NCBI GenBank assembly: GCA_027485645.1
Contig: JAIXQR010000003.1
Span: 124,001-188,000, forward strand
Origin: a bacterium
GTDB taxonomy: Bacteria > Armatimonadota > Fimbriimonadia > Fimbriimonadales > Fimbriimonadaceae
Direction: 5' to 3'
Length of the DNA stretch: 64,000 nt
Below are positions 8,528-16,890 of the stretch, piece by piece. A program made the translations under genes and the position numbers. Every line of letters starts with the position of its first letter. Positions within the stretch are counted from its first letter, which is position 1. Below the pieces are notes generated by a model, which saw nothing but the letters and a program-made list of their open reading frames with translations, did no database searches and had not been told where the DNA came from.

Positions 8528-9009
8528 AGCTCAACGGGTTCGTGATAGCGGTCATCGTGCTCATCCTCGCCTGGGGCGGGTGGCGCTTGTACGAGTCCGT
8601 TTCCCCGAACGAACCTGACCAGGTCAAGATCGAGCGCGCCCTAGATCGATCCATCCGTGACAGCAAAGAAGGAAGACCTGGTGGCGTCTTGGATCTGCTG
8701 AGCCAAAAGATCACGATTAACCAAGCCAACGTCGGCGCCGACCGCCGACAAATCGCCGACTTCATCAAGAACAGCAAGCCCAGCTTCGATGTCCAAAACA
8801 AGACCGCCCAAATCTTCGGCGACGAAGCCCGAATCGTGTCCCCCGTCGGGTTGAGCCTGGCCCCGTTTGGGGAACGCACAATTTCCGAAGTCACCCTGAT
8901 TTTCCAGCGGGAGTCTGATCGGGCATACGGAATCATTCCCGTCTCGCGTTGGAAGCTCGTCGATATCCGCATCGAAGAGTCCGTCATCGGCGATCTCATT
9001 GGATTCTGA
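8524..9009 (+). CDS. Membrane-anchored small protein, possibly NTF2-like
   Basis: 161 residues with one N-terminal membrane segment (about 5-21, FVIAVIVLILAWGGWRLY) and a soluble outside domain of about 135 residues. The soluble part alternates helices and strands (IERALDRSIRDSKEGRPGGVLDLLSQ, then QIADFIKNSKPSFDV, then DEARIVSPVGL). This resembles the cone-shaped NTF2/SnoaL fold that binds small ligands or serves as a pilus-independent assembly factor, but no diagnostic motif is present. Start and stop codons overlap ribF (ATGA), indicating coupled translation. Confidence 0.7.
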   Translation: MKLNGFVIAVIVLILAWGGWRLYESVSPNEPDQVKIERALDRSIRDSKEGRPGGVLDLLSQKITINQANVGADRRQIADFIKNSKPSFDVQNKTAQIFGDEARIVSPVGLSLAPFGERTISEVTLIFQRESDRAYGIIPVSRWKLVDIRIEESVIGDLIGF

Positions 9010-9041
9010 AGCTGCCCGTGTTCGAACGGCTAAACTGAGCT

Positions 9042-10166
9042 ATGTTCGATGCGCGTGTAACTCGGCTTGCCGACCTAGTCTGCCGGCACTCGGTACAGCT
9101 CTCCGCCGACGATTGCGTCCTGATCCATGCCTTTGACGTTCCCGGCGACATCATCGCAGAATTCGTCCGCGTTGCCCAAGCTCAATCCGCAAAGGTCCTC
9201 GTCCGGTCTGAATCCAACCCGGTGCGACGACAAATGCTCCACGGCATGACCGTCGAAAACGCCCAGCTCATCGCAAAGCTGGAGAAGTTCGAAATGGAGA
9301 ACGCCACCGCGTACATCGCCCTCCGCGGTGCCGACAACGCGTTCGAACTTTCCGACGTTCCCGGCTCCCAAACCGCGATGTGGCAACGCGAATACGCCAC
9401 CCCGGTCATATTCGAAACCCGTATCCCGAAGACAAAGTGGGCCGTTCTCCGCTGGCCAAACCCATCGGTTGCTCAGCAAGCTTCCATGTCCAGCAAGGCT
9501 TTTGAAGACTTCTACTTCGACGCCTGCACGGTGGACTACATCCGCATGGCCGAGGCCGTGAAGCCGCTGGTCGACCTCATGAATCGAACCGATCGCGTTC
9601 GCGTCATCTCGCCCGGAACCGACTTCTCGTTCTCCATCAAAGGCATCGGTTGCGTCCCTTGCACCGGCGAGCGAAACATTCCCGATGGCGAATGCTTCAC
9701 TGCCCCGGTCAAAGAAAGTGTCAACGGCATCGTCCAGTTCAATACGAGTTCTCTCTACCAAGGCACCGAGTTCAAGGACATCCGGTACGAGATCAAGGAC
9801 GGCAAGATCATCGACGCGAGTGCGGGTGGCAATACCGAAAAGCTCAACGAGATTCTCGACACCGACGAAGGTGCCCGGTACTTCGGCGAATGGTCGCTTG
9901 GGTTCAACCCGAAGGTCCTGCACCCGATCAAGGACACTCTCTTCGACGAAAAGATCGCCGGATCGCTCCACTTCACGCCCGGCAACGCCTACGATCCACC
10001 AGGGGGCAACGGCAATAAGAGCGCCGTTCACTGGGACACCGTTCTGATTCAACGCGCCGAGTACGGCGGTGGCGAAATCTGGTTCGACGACGTGCTCATC
10101 CGCAAAGACGGGATCTTTGTCTTGCCGGAACTACTAGGACTGAATCCCGAAAATCTTGCGATCTAG
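9042..10166 (+). CDS. Aminopeptidase, M29 (AmpS/PepS/AmpT) family
   Basis: 374 residues, close to the family's usual 370-410. M29 enzymes are cytoplasmic two-metal aminopeptidases that remove N-terminal residues from peptides. Candidate metal ligands are visible in the C-terminal half: the Glu of NIPDGECFTAP, the Glu-rich EILDTDEGARYFGEWSLGFNP segment, the His of GSLHFTPGNAYDPPGG, and the SAVHWDTVLI block (His-x-Asp). The N-terminal half carries an alpha/beta domain with repeated helices. It follows a 32-base gap after the previous gene and is probably in the same transcription unit. The assignment is from motif order and spacing. Confidence 0.88.
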   Translation: MFDARVTRLADLVCRHSVQLSADDCVLIHAFDVPGDIIAEFVRVAQAQSAKVLVRSESNPVRRQMLHGMTVENAQLIAKLEKFEMENATAYIALRGADNAFELSDVPGSQTAMWQREYATPVIFETRIPKTKWAVLRWPNPSVAQQASMSSKAFEDFYFDACTVDYIRMAEAVKPLVDLMNRTDRVRVISPGTDFSFSIKGIGCVPCTGERNIPDGECFTAPVKESVNGIVQFNTSSLYQGTEFKDIRYEIKDGKIIDASAGGNTEKLNEILDTDEGARYFGEWSLGFNPKVLHPIKDTLFDEKIAGSLHFTPGNAYDPPGGNGNKSAVHWDTVLIQRAEYGGGEIWFDDVLIRKDGIFVLPELLGLNPENLAI

Positions 10167-10193
10167 TTTTTTGGGCATACACTTCCGTCAGCG

Positions 10194-10589
10194 ATGAAAA
10201 GACTGCTATTGAAGTGGGTGATTTTAGGAGTTGCGGTTTACGCAACGTCTCTCATCACGCAGGCGCTCAAGATTGGCTTCCGGGCCCAAGCCGGCAGCGT
10301 GAGCGAGGTCATCGTTCTGCTCATTGGAGTAGCGGCGCTGGCCCTCCTCAATGCGACGATGGGCAAGATCCTCAAGATCTTGACCTTCCCAATCAGCTGC
10401 ATGACCCTCGGCCTTTTCGGCTTGGTGGTCAATGCCATCGTCCTGTGGTTTGCTGCCACCCTAGAACTTGGATTCCGAATCACGAAATCTGGCGTGGACG
10501 GGTTCATCGCCGCGTTCGTTGCGAGCGTGCTCATCAGCATTCTAAATGGCGTCTTGCAAACGGCGCTTCCCGACAAAAAGGATGATTAA
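10194..10589 (+). CDS. Phage-holin-4-type small membrane protein
   Basis: 131 residues with four hydrophobic segments (about 5-22, 36-55, 60-85, 100-122). The pattern LNATMGKILKILTFPISCMTLGLFGLVVNAIVLWFAA is characteristic of the DUF360/Phage_holin_4_2 family (N-x5-P-I/L-L-x2-P-ITxxTLGLFxLVxN). Despite the family name these are ordinary chromosomal membrane proteins of unknown function, and no phage genes are near. It overlaps the start of yvcK by 8 bases if that gene begins at 10582. Confidence 0.85.
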   Translation: MKRLLLKWVILGVAVYATSLITQALKIGFRAQAGSVSEVIVLLIGVAALALLNATMGKILKILTFPISCMTLGLFGLVVNAIVLWFAATLELGFRITKSGVDGFIAAFVASVLISILNGVLQTALPDKKDD

Positions 10590-11895
10590 GCGGTACCGGC
10601 TCCGGCAACTCCTTGCGCCCACCCGGGGCCTGCAAACCGCATTGGCCGGCTTTCTGCTGGGTCAGCTTGCCCTCATTCTGGGACTAGGTCTCAGCTTCAA
10701 AAACATCATCCGCCCCGTTCTTGCCGGGCTGTCGTCTGGCACTGACCGCATGCTCGGCCGATTGGTGCAAGAGGAGCGGGTTGCGGTTACGGCACACCTT
10801 GTCGGCGGCGCGCTGATCGTCGTCGGCATCTTCGTTAGCATCCGCGCGATTGTCCGCGGCCTCGGCCACGTGGTTGACACCCTAACGCCGGAAACCAAAT
10901 CGGGCAAGGTGGACGCCTACTTCCGCCGCCTCGAACTGGCCCAAGGGCCACGAATCGTCGCTATCGGCGGCGGCACCGGCCTTTCCACTCTCCTTCGCGG
11001 GCTCAAGAACTACACCAGCAACATCACCGCCATCGTGACCGTGACGGACGACGGGGGCAGCTCCGGCCGCCTGATGCGGGAGAAAGGCATCATCCCTCCC
11101 GGCGACTTGCGAAACTGCATGGTCGCTCTCGCCGATGCGGAAAAGACCATGACGGACCTTTTCCAGCACCGATTCCGGGATGATTCCGGTTCGCTGAGCG
11201 GCCACTCTATCGGTAACCTCCTCATCGCGGCGCTCGCCGACCAGGCGAACGGCGACTTCGACACCGCCGTCGGCATCGCTTCTGCGGTACTCAACATTCG
11301 CGGCCAAGTCGTTCCCTCCACCCTCGACCACGTGAAGCTCATGGCCGAGCTCGAAGACGGCTCGGTGGTTTCGGGAGAAACCAACATCGTTGGCTCCGGC
11401 CAGCGAATCAACCGGCTCTATCTCGATCCTTCAATGTGCGAGCCGCACCCGAAAACGATCGAGGCCATTCGCCAAGCCGACCTCATCTGCATCGGCCCCG
11501 GAAGCGTCTTCACCAGCGTCATTCCGAACCTCCTGGTCCCGGGCTTGGCCGAAGCCATCATGGCTTCGCCCTCCCCGAAGGTCTATATCTGCAACGTCAT
11601 GACGCAACCTGGTGAGAGCGAAGGGCTAAGCGCATCTGCGCACGCCAATTCGATCCTCCGCATCCTCGAAAAGCGCGTCATCGACTACGTCCTAGTCAAC
11701 GTCGCCCAGCCCAGCGCCGACCTTATTGAACGATACGAAACCGTGAACCAGCATCTTGTAGAAGCCGACCTCGACCAACTGCGCAAGAACGGGTTCCGCC
11801 CGCTCCCTGGCGATTACATCAGCGAATCTGACTTCGTACGCCACGACCCCGTCAAGGTCGCTGCCCGCCTCATGAAGCTCTTGGAGGGAAGATGA
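10582..11895 (+). CDS. yvcK: YvcK/GlmR-type gluconeogenesis factor with N-terminal membrane segments
   Basis: 437 residues from ATG 10582; an in-frame ATG at 10546 would add 12 residues inside the previous gene. The CofD/YvcK domain (about 110-430) contains IVAIGGGTGLSTLLRGLK, VTVTDDGGSSGRLMREKG, PPGDLRNCMVALAD, SGHSIGNLLIAAL and the ICIGPGSVFTSVIPNLL block. In Bacillus and Mycobacterium such proteins bind UDP-GlcNAc and steer carbon to cell-wall precursors. Here about 105 extra N-terminal residues carry two membrane segments (about 17-36 and 70-90), so the enzyme is probably tethered to the inner membrane. It overlaps gmk by 4 bases. WhiA and RapZ homologues, frequent neighbours elsewhere, are absent. 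Confidence 0.92.
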   Translation: MIKRYRLRQLLAPTRGLQTALAGFLLGQLALILGLGLSFKNIIRPVLAGLSSGTDRMLGRLVQEERVAVTAHLVGGALIVVGIFVSIRAIVRGLGHVVDTLTPETKSGKVDAYFRRLELAQGPRIVAIGGGTGLSTLLRGLKNYTSNITAIVTVTDDGGSSGRLMREKGIIPPGDLRNCMVALADAEKTMTDLFQHRFRDDSGSLSGHSIGNLLIAALADQANGDFDTAVGIASAVLNIRGQVVPSTLDHVKLMAELEDGSVVSGETNIVGSGQRINRLYLDPSMCEPHPKTIEAIRQADLICIGPGSVFTSVIPNLLVPGLAEAIMASPSPKVYICNVMTQPGESEGLSASAHANSILRILEKRVIDYVLVNVAQPSADLIERYETVNQHLVEADLDQLRKNGFRPLPGDYISESDFVRHDPVKVAARLMKLLEGR

Positions 11896-12446
11896 GCGGC
11901 AAACTCGTTATTCTCAGTGGTCCTAGCGGTGTCGGTAAAGACACCGTGATCGATGGCTGGCAAGCCCGAAACCCAAATGTTGTCCGGGTCGTGGCTTACA
12001 CCACCCGCGCCCCTCGTCCTGGCGAGGTCAATGGTGTCGACTATCACTTCACTGATCGATCCGACTTCCTTGGCAATGCCCAAGCTGGCCACTTCCTTGA
12101 GTACAAGGAAGTCCACGGAAACTTCTACGCAACGCCGCTTACCGACATGATCCAGCTTCTGGAGTCCGGCAAGATCGCAGTGCTAAAAATCGACGTGCAA
12201 GGTGCTTTGACCGTGATGGAAAAGCGGTCCGATGCCTTGTCCATCATGCTACTGCCACCGTCCGCTGAGGAACTAGAGCGTCGAATTCGTCAGCGCGGCA
12301 CCGAAGATCTGGCCACCATCGACAAGCGCCTTCGTAACGCCCTCGACGAAATCGCCCAAGCCGACCGCTACGACCACCAAGTGATCAACGAGGACTTGAG
12401 CGCAACGATTGACATGATCGAGTTCATCGTAACGAGGGCCAAATGA
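11892..12446 (+). CDS. gmk: Guanylate kinase
   Basis: 184 residues; it phosphorylates GMP to GDP with ATP. Signature features are the P-loop SGPSGVGKDT (residues 9-18), YTTRAPRPGEVNGVDYHF (the GMP-binding TTR-PRxGE-GxDYxF block), FLEYKEVHGNFYATP (E-Y/G-YGT block, with F in place of the usual YGT) and IDVQGA. The start overlaps the yvcK stop and the stop overlaps the coaBC start, 4 bases each. The rpoZ gene often found between gmk and coaBC is missing here. Confidence 0.96.
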   Translation: MSGKLVILSGPSGVGKDTVIDGWQARNPNVVRVVAYTTRAPRPGEVNGVDYHFTDRSDFLGNAQAGHFLEYKEVHGNFYATPLTDMIQLLESGKIAVLKIDVQGALTVMEKRSDALSIMLLPPSAEELERRIRQRGTEDLATIDKRLRNALDEIAQADRYDHQVINEDLSATIDMIEFIVTRAK

Positions 12447-13618
12447 GGGTCCTGCTCGGCGTCAGCGGCAGCGTGTCCTGTTATCGTGCCGCCGATATCG
12501 CCCGGGACCTCATGCGGGCCGGACACGATGTTCGGGTCTGTCTCACCGACTCCGCGGCAAAGTTCGTTTCGCCCATCCTCTTCGAAACTCTCACCGAGAA
12601 CCCGTGTCTCACGGATACCTTTGAAGAGCCGATCACCGGCCAGATGGCGCATATCGATTGGGCCCGCGAGGCGGATGCCATTCTCATCGCCCCTTGTACG
12701 GCAAACACCACGTCTCGCCTGGCCCACGGCGTCGCGGCTGACATGCTCACGACCATCGTCGTAGCCTCCACCGCCCCGTTGCTGATCGCTCCGGCAATGA
12801 ATCCGTCGATGTACGCCAGCGATCAAGTGCAGTGGGCGCTCAGCATTCTGGAATCCCGTGCCGCTACCATCATCACGCCGCAAGAGGGCGACGTCGCGAG
12901 TGGCGAAGTCGGGCTTGGCAAGCTTGCCCCGAATCCGGAGATTCTCGAGGCGGTCGAAAGCGTGCTCGCCCGAACTCAGCTCTTGGCTGGAAAGCACATT
13001 GTCGTTACTTCGGGCCCAACTGAGGAGCCGATTGACGATGTCCGCTTCTTGACGAATCGAAGTTCCGGCAAAATGGGCGCGGCCGTCGCCCGTGCGGCAC
13101 TCCTCATGGGAGCCCGCGTCACCGTGATCGCTGGGCCACAAGCCGCTGCTCTCCCTCTCACCGCGACCGTGCATCCGGTCAAAACGGCGGACCAGATGCT
13201 CGAAAAGGCGCTGGAAGTCAGCGAAGATGCCGACTGGATTATCGGGGTGGCCGCCGTGGCGGACTACCGGCCGGAGGCGGCGACCTCGGGCAAGTTTCGC
13301 CGGTCCGAAGATGCCCTCACTTTGCGCCTCATTCCAAACCCCGACATCATCGCAACCCTTGCCGCTGCTCGTCCGAAAGCCCGCGTCATCGCTTTTGCCG
13401 CGGAGCCAGATGCCGATATCTCCGTTGCCCGAGAAAAGATCGTGAAGAAAGGCGTGTTCGCCATTGCCGCCAACGACATCTCACGCAATGACATTGGCTT
13501 TGGTTCGGAAAACAACGAATTGACCCTGATCCGGGCCAACGGAGAGCCGCAATTTAGCGGGAAACGCTCCAAACTTTCCGCCGCCCTCTGGCTACTCGAA
13601 AACCTCGCGCAGGAATAG
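12443..13618 (+). CDS. coaBC: Bifunctional phosphopantothenoylcysteine decarboxylase / phosphopantothenate-cysteine ligase
   Basis: 391 residues, typical of the fused CoaBC. It catalyses two consecutive steps of coenzyme A synthesis. The CoaC flavoprotein part (about 1-180) starts with LLGVSGSVSCYRAADIARDL, has an MAHIDWAREADAILIAPCTANT block with the substrate His, and PAMNPSMY, the flavin/substrate-binding PxMNxxM motif. The CoaB part (about 181-391) starts at KHIVVTSGPTEEPIDDVRFLTNRSSGKMG, followed by AVADYRP, the loop KxRR-like GKFRRSEDALTLRLIPNPDI, and AANDISRNDIGFGSENNELTLI. Last essential gene of the overlapped yvcK-gmk-coaBC cluster. Confidence 0.97.
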   Translation: MRVLLGVSGSVSCYRAADIARDLMRAGHDVRVCLTDSAAKFVSPILFETLTENPCLTDTFEEPITGQMAHIDWAREADAILIAPCTANTTSRLAHGVAADMLTTIVVASTAPLLIAPAMNPSMYASDQVQWALSILESRAATIITPQEGDVASGEVGLGKLAPNPEILEAVESVLARTQLLAGKHIVVTSGPTEEPIDDVRFLTNRSSGKMGAAVARAALLMGARVTVIAGPQAAALPLTATVHPVKTADQMLEKALEVSEDADWIIGVAAVADYRPEAATSGKFRRSEDALTLRLIPNPDIIATLAAARPKARVIAFAAEPDADISVAREKIVKKGVFAIAANDISRNDIGFGSENNELTLIRANGEPQFSGKRSKLSAALWLLENLAQE

Positions 13619-13625
13619 AACCCAC

Positions 13626-13970
13626 ATGCCCGTCACCCAAGCCGCAATTGATCGCTTCATTCCGAAACTCGCTGCCGTCCGCGAGATCACGAGCAAAAAG
13701 ATGTTTGGCGGGCTTGGCATCTACTGCGACGGTGTCTTCTTCGCCGTGCTCGACGACGACCGTCTGTACTTCAAAGTCGACGACGGCAACCGGGCGTTCT
13801 ACGACGAGCATCAGGCCGAAGAATGGGTTATCAACGGCGAATCTCCTCAGGTCATGCCCTATCGAGAGGTTCCAGCCAGCACCTTGGAGAACCCAGATGA
13901 ACTCGCCAGCGCCATTGATGACGCCGTAGCCGTGGCCACCAGAAAGAAGAGCAAGGCAAAGAAACGCTAA
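13626..13970 (+). CDS. TfoX/Sxy N-terminal domain protein
   Basis: 114 residues. It matches the TfoX N-terminal domain: helix 1, then ITSKKMFGGLGIYCDGVFFAVLDDDRLYFKVDD, the family's core beta-hairpin, and a C-terminal PYREVPASTLENPDELASAIDDAV helix region. In Enterobacteria the full protein promotes competence, but stand-alone N-domains like this are widespread and unassigned. A lysine-rich tail (RKKSKAKKR) could bind nucleic acid. It begins 7 bases after coaBC. Its stop overlaps the stop of the convergent permease gene by 4 bases. Confidence 0.85.
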   Translation: MPVTQAAIDRFIPKLAAVREITSKKMFGGLGIYCDGVFFAVLDDDRLYFKVDDGNRAFYDEHQAEEWVINGESPQVMPYREVPASTLENPDELASAIDDAVAVATRKKSKAKKR

Positions 13971-15304
13971 GCCCGCCTTCGTAGTCCGAAGAAAGTAAAG
14001 ATCGGGGCCAGCGCCAGCGCCGCGAGTGACCACCAGATCACGTGGCGACCTTCCTCTTGAATGTGGCTGTATACGGCAAAGGCAATGATCGCCGCCGGCA
14101 TCAGGAAGAACAATGCCAGCACTGGATAGCCGCCGGGAATCCGGTATGGCCGCTCCAAGTTGGGCTCTTTCCGCCGCAACACGACGAGCGCCGCGAGTTC
14201 AACGAGGATCGCGCTGGAATACAAAACCACGTCCACCACCGCCAGATTTTCGAAGCTGGAATAGCTAAATAGCGTGTACGCGCAAGCTGAGACCAGGATC
14301 GCATTGACCGGCGTGCCGAACTTGGCATGCGTCCGGGTCAGGACTTCGGGCAACAAGTGATCTCGGGCCAACACGAGCGGAATCCGGGTCGCGCCGAGCA
14401 TCGTCGCTGCAAACAGCCCCGCTGCGCTAGCCATGCCGGTGATGGCAATCCAGATTCCAAGACCCTTTCCGCCGATCGCTTCCCCGATTTCGGGCCAAAG
14501 CCCTTCTTCCCAGCGGTCAAGCTCGGGAACAACCGCCAGCCCGACCAACGTCGGCAACAGGTACGAAAGCACGATGAGAGGGAGGGCGATAAAAATCGCC
14601 TTCGGGAAGTTTTTCCACGGCCGATCAACTTCTGCCGACGCCGTGCTCAGCGAATCCCAACCCAGGTAGTTCCACATCACCACAAACAGCCCCGCCCCGA
14701 GCGCCGACTGAGTGGTCGTGCCGGTCGGGACAAATGGCTGGCTGACCAAGGCCGGATTTGCCAGCACCTTTGGCAAGCCGAGCGCGACCATCACCACAAA
14801 CGGGAGCAACAGAACGCCGCCGAGAATCAGCGAAGTCTTGCCGACCGATTTGGCTCCCCGCAGGTTGAGCCAGGTCATCGGAATGATGATGACAAGCCCA
14901 ATCAGCCACTTATTGAGCGGATTGTCGGCAAACCCTTGCGCCCAGCCGAGCTGACTCAACAGCGCGGAAACGTAGCTCGCAAACAGCACCGGATAGATCG
15001 CGACATCCACCCAGGAATACAGCCACATCCACCATGCAGCCCAGGCTGCCCAGCGATCGCCGAGGGCGCGCTTAATCCAGACGTAATAGCCGCCTTCGGC
15101 TGGAATCGCGCTGGCTAACTCGGCGGTCATAAAGGCGGTCGGAATTGCCCAGATGAGCGGGGTGACCAGGATCAGCAGCAAGCCCATCCCCGCTCCCGAT
15201 TGCATCAGCGGCTCCAAGCCGTGCGGTCCGCCGCTAACGCAGAAGTAGATCGCCGCGACGAGCGGCGCCAGCTTCAGCTTTTCATTTTTCGGAGAGGGGG
15301 ACAT
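13967..15304 (-). CDS. APC-superfamily amino acid permease
   Basis: 445 residues with about 12 membrane segments. The N-terminal AAIYFCVSGGPHGLEPLMQSGAG segment matches the family's first unwound helix. PLIWAIPTAFMTAELASAIPAEGGYYVWIKRALG is the conserved helix 2-3 motif, and GLFVVMWNYLGWDSLSTASAEV is helix 6 with its substrate site. The substrate is probably an amino acid or amine (LAT/polyamine-transporter branch), but the sequence alone does not settle it. It is transcribed after fumC, with a hairpin in the 71-base gap that may separate them. Confidence 0.9.
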   Translation of the reverse strand: MSPSPKNEKLKLAPLVAAIYFCVSGGPHGLEPLMQSGAGMGLLLILVTPLIWAIPTAFMTAELASAIPAEGGYYVWIKRALGDRWAAWAAWWMWLYSWVDVAIYPVLFASYVSALLSQLGWAQGFADNPLNKWLIGLVIIIPMTWLNLRGAKSVGKTSLILGGVLLLPFVVMVALGLPKVLANPALVSQPFVPTGTTTQSALGAGLFVVMWNYLGWDSLSTASAEVDRPWKNFPKAIFIALPLIVLSYLLPTLVGLAVVPELDRWEEGLWPEIGEAIGGKGLGIWIAITGMASAAGLFAATMLGATRIPLVLARDHLLPEVLTRTHAKFGTPVNAILVSACAYTLFSYSSFENLAVVDVVLYSSAILVELAALVVLRRKEPNLERPYRIPGGYPVLALFFLMPAAIIAFAVYSHIQEEGRHVIWWSLAALALAPIFTFFGLRRRA

Positions 15305-15319
15305 CGACGTGAAAGAAAC

Positions 15320-15346
15320 GAACTCGGACTATAGTGACCCGAGCTC
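15320..15346 (-). terminator. Possible terminator after fumC
   Basis: An inverted repeat, GAACTCGG at 15320-15327 and CCGAGCTC at 15339-15346 with one mismatch and an 11-base loop, lies 30 bases after the fumC stop. Read on the minus strand it is followed by a pyrimidine-rich GTTTCTTTC stretch. The U-tract is imperfect, so termination may be partial, with readthrough into the permease gene. The loop holds the palindrome ACTATAGT, so an operator role is possible. Confidence 0.4.
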
Positions 15347-15375
15347 GTCCTTTCCTGCCAACAAAGCGGCCAGAC

Positions 15376-16770
15376 TCAGCTTGGCCGGGTCATTTCGATC
15401 GGCTTCACCCAGTTCGTAAAGTCCTCGTCTGCCACTTCTCCGTAGCCCGTTGCGGCTTCGCGCAAGGATAAGCCATTCTTGTGGGCGTACTTTGCAATGG
15501 CCGCGGCTCGGTCGTAGCCGATGTGCCGGTTGAGTGCGGTGACCTGCATGAGGTTCGTGTCCAAGTTCGCTTGAATCCGTTCTTCGTTTGGCAGAATTCC
15601 GACCGCGCAGTTGTCGTTAAACGCGCTGCAGGCATCGCCCAAAAGCTGAATGCTCATGAGCACGTTGTGCACCATGACCGGCTTGAAAACGTTGAGCTGG
15701 AAGTTGCCCTGCGACCCGCCGAAAGCGACCGCGGCATCGTTTCCGAACACCTGAACCGCGACCATCGTCAGCGCTTCCGACTGCGTCGGGTTCACCTTGC
15801 CCGGCATGATGCTGCTTCCGGGTTCGTTCTCGGGAATCGTGATTTCGCCAATGCCGTTTCGCGGTCCCGAAGCCAGCCAGCGAACGTCGTTCGCCATCTT
15901 CATCAGGGCACCAGCGAGAGTCCGTAGCGAAGCACTCGTTGTGACAAGGGCATCGTGAGCCGACAGCGCGGCAAACTTGTTCGCTGCGGAAACGAACGGG
16001 AATCCGGTCTCTTCCGCAAAGTACTTCGCCGCAAGGTCGCCAAATTGCGGGTGGGCATTCAACCCGGTTCCGACGGCGGTTCCGCCAATCGCAAGCTCAT
16101 AGAGTCCCTGCTCGGCGTGTCGAACCTCGGCCAAGCAGTAGTCCAACTGCGCTACCCATCCGCCAATTTCTTGGCCAAGGGTGATCGGGGTGGCGTCCTG
16201 CAAGTGCGTGCGTCCGACTTTGACGAGATCCGCGTACTCGGTCGACTTTGCGGCCAGCGTATCGCGGAGTTTTTGAACCATCGGATACAGGTGGCGATGG
16301 AGCTCTTCCACCACCGCGATGTGCATTGCGGTTGGGAAGGTGTCGTTCGAGCTCTGACCGCGGTTAACGTGGTCGTTTGGGTGAACCGGCTTTTTCGAGC
16401 CCATTTCGCCGCCCGCGAGTTCAATCGCGCGGTTCGAGATGACCTCGTTCGAGTTCATGTTGCTCTGGGTGCCTGAACCAGTTTGGAAAACGACAAGCGG
16501 AAAGTGGTCGTTTAGCTGGCCGGCAATCACTTCATCGGCGGCGCGAACAATCAGTTCGCTGACTTCTGGGGCCAATTGGCCAAGATCTCGGTTTGCAAGT
16601 GCGGCGCCTTTCTTGAGGATGCCCATCGCCCGCACAATCGAGTTGGTCATGCGGAATCGCTCGACCCCGATCGGGAAATTGTCGATCGAACGTTGCGTCT
16701 GCGCGCCCCAGTATCGATCCGCCGGAACTTGAATCTCACCCATCGAATCGCTTTCCGTTCGGTAGCTCAT
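15376..16770 (-). CDS. fumC: Class II fumarate hydratase
   Basis: 464 residues, typical of FumC. It interconverts fumarate and malate in the TCA cycle without an iron-sulfur cluster. It shows [18 protein letters not shown] near the N-terminus, the [12 protein letters not shown] block, [21 protein letters not shown], the catalytic His region [16 protein letters not shown], and the signature loop [16 protein letters not shown] with the catalytic Ser. Aconitase lies about 30 kb away; no other TCA gene is adjacent. Confidence 0.97.
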   Translation of the reverse strand: MSYRTESDSMGEIQVPADRYWGAQTQRSIDNFPIGVERFRMTNSIVRAMGILKKGAALANRDLGQLAPEVSELIVRAADEVIAGQLNDHFPLVVFQTGSGTQSNMNSNEVISNRAIELAGGEMGSKKPVHPNDHVNRGQSSNDTFPTAMHIAVVEELHRHLYPMVQKLRDTLAAKSTEYADLVKVGRTHLQDATPITLGQEIGGWVAQLDYCLAEVRHAEQGLYELAIGGTAVGTGLNAHPQFGDLAAKYFAEETGFPFVSAANKFAALSAHDALVTTSASLRTLAGALMKMANDVRWLASGPRNGIGEITIPENEPGSSIMPGKVNPTQSEALTMVAVQVFGNDAAVAFGGSQGNFQLNVFKPVMVHNVLMSIQLLGDACSAFNDNCAVGILPNEERIQANLDTNLMQVTALNRHIGYDRAAAIAKYAHKNGLSLREAATGYGEVADEDFTNWVKPIEMTRPS

Positions 16771-16890
16771 AGGTTCATTTTGACAGGTGAAGGTAATGCG
16801 GGGTCAGGAAGGTTGTAAGCACTATTGTGGAAAAGCCGCGGAAATCTGAACGAATAAACCCGATAGAATCGTAGACTGCAACAGAATCGA

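Noticed and set aside
9075-10052. 325-codon open frame on the minus strand
   Set aside because: It is the antisense shadow of the M29 aminopeptidase gene; its product is low-complexity in Val, Gly and Arg and has no family features.
10194-10589. Prophage remnant suggested by the holin-type protein
   Set aside because: Phage_holin_4 is a misleading family name; the gene lies in a housekeeping operon without any phage gene.
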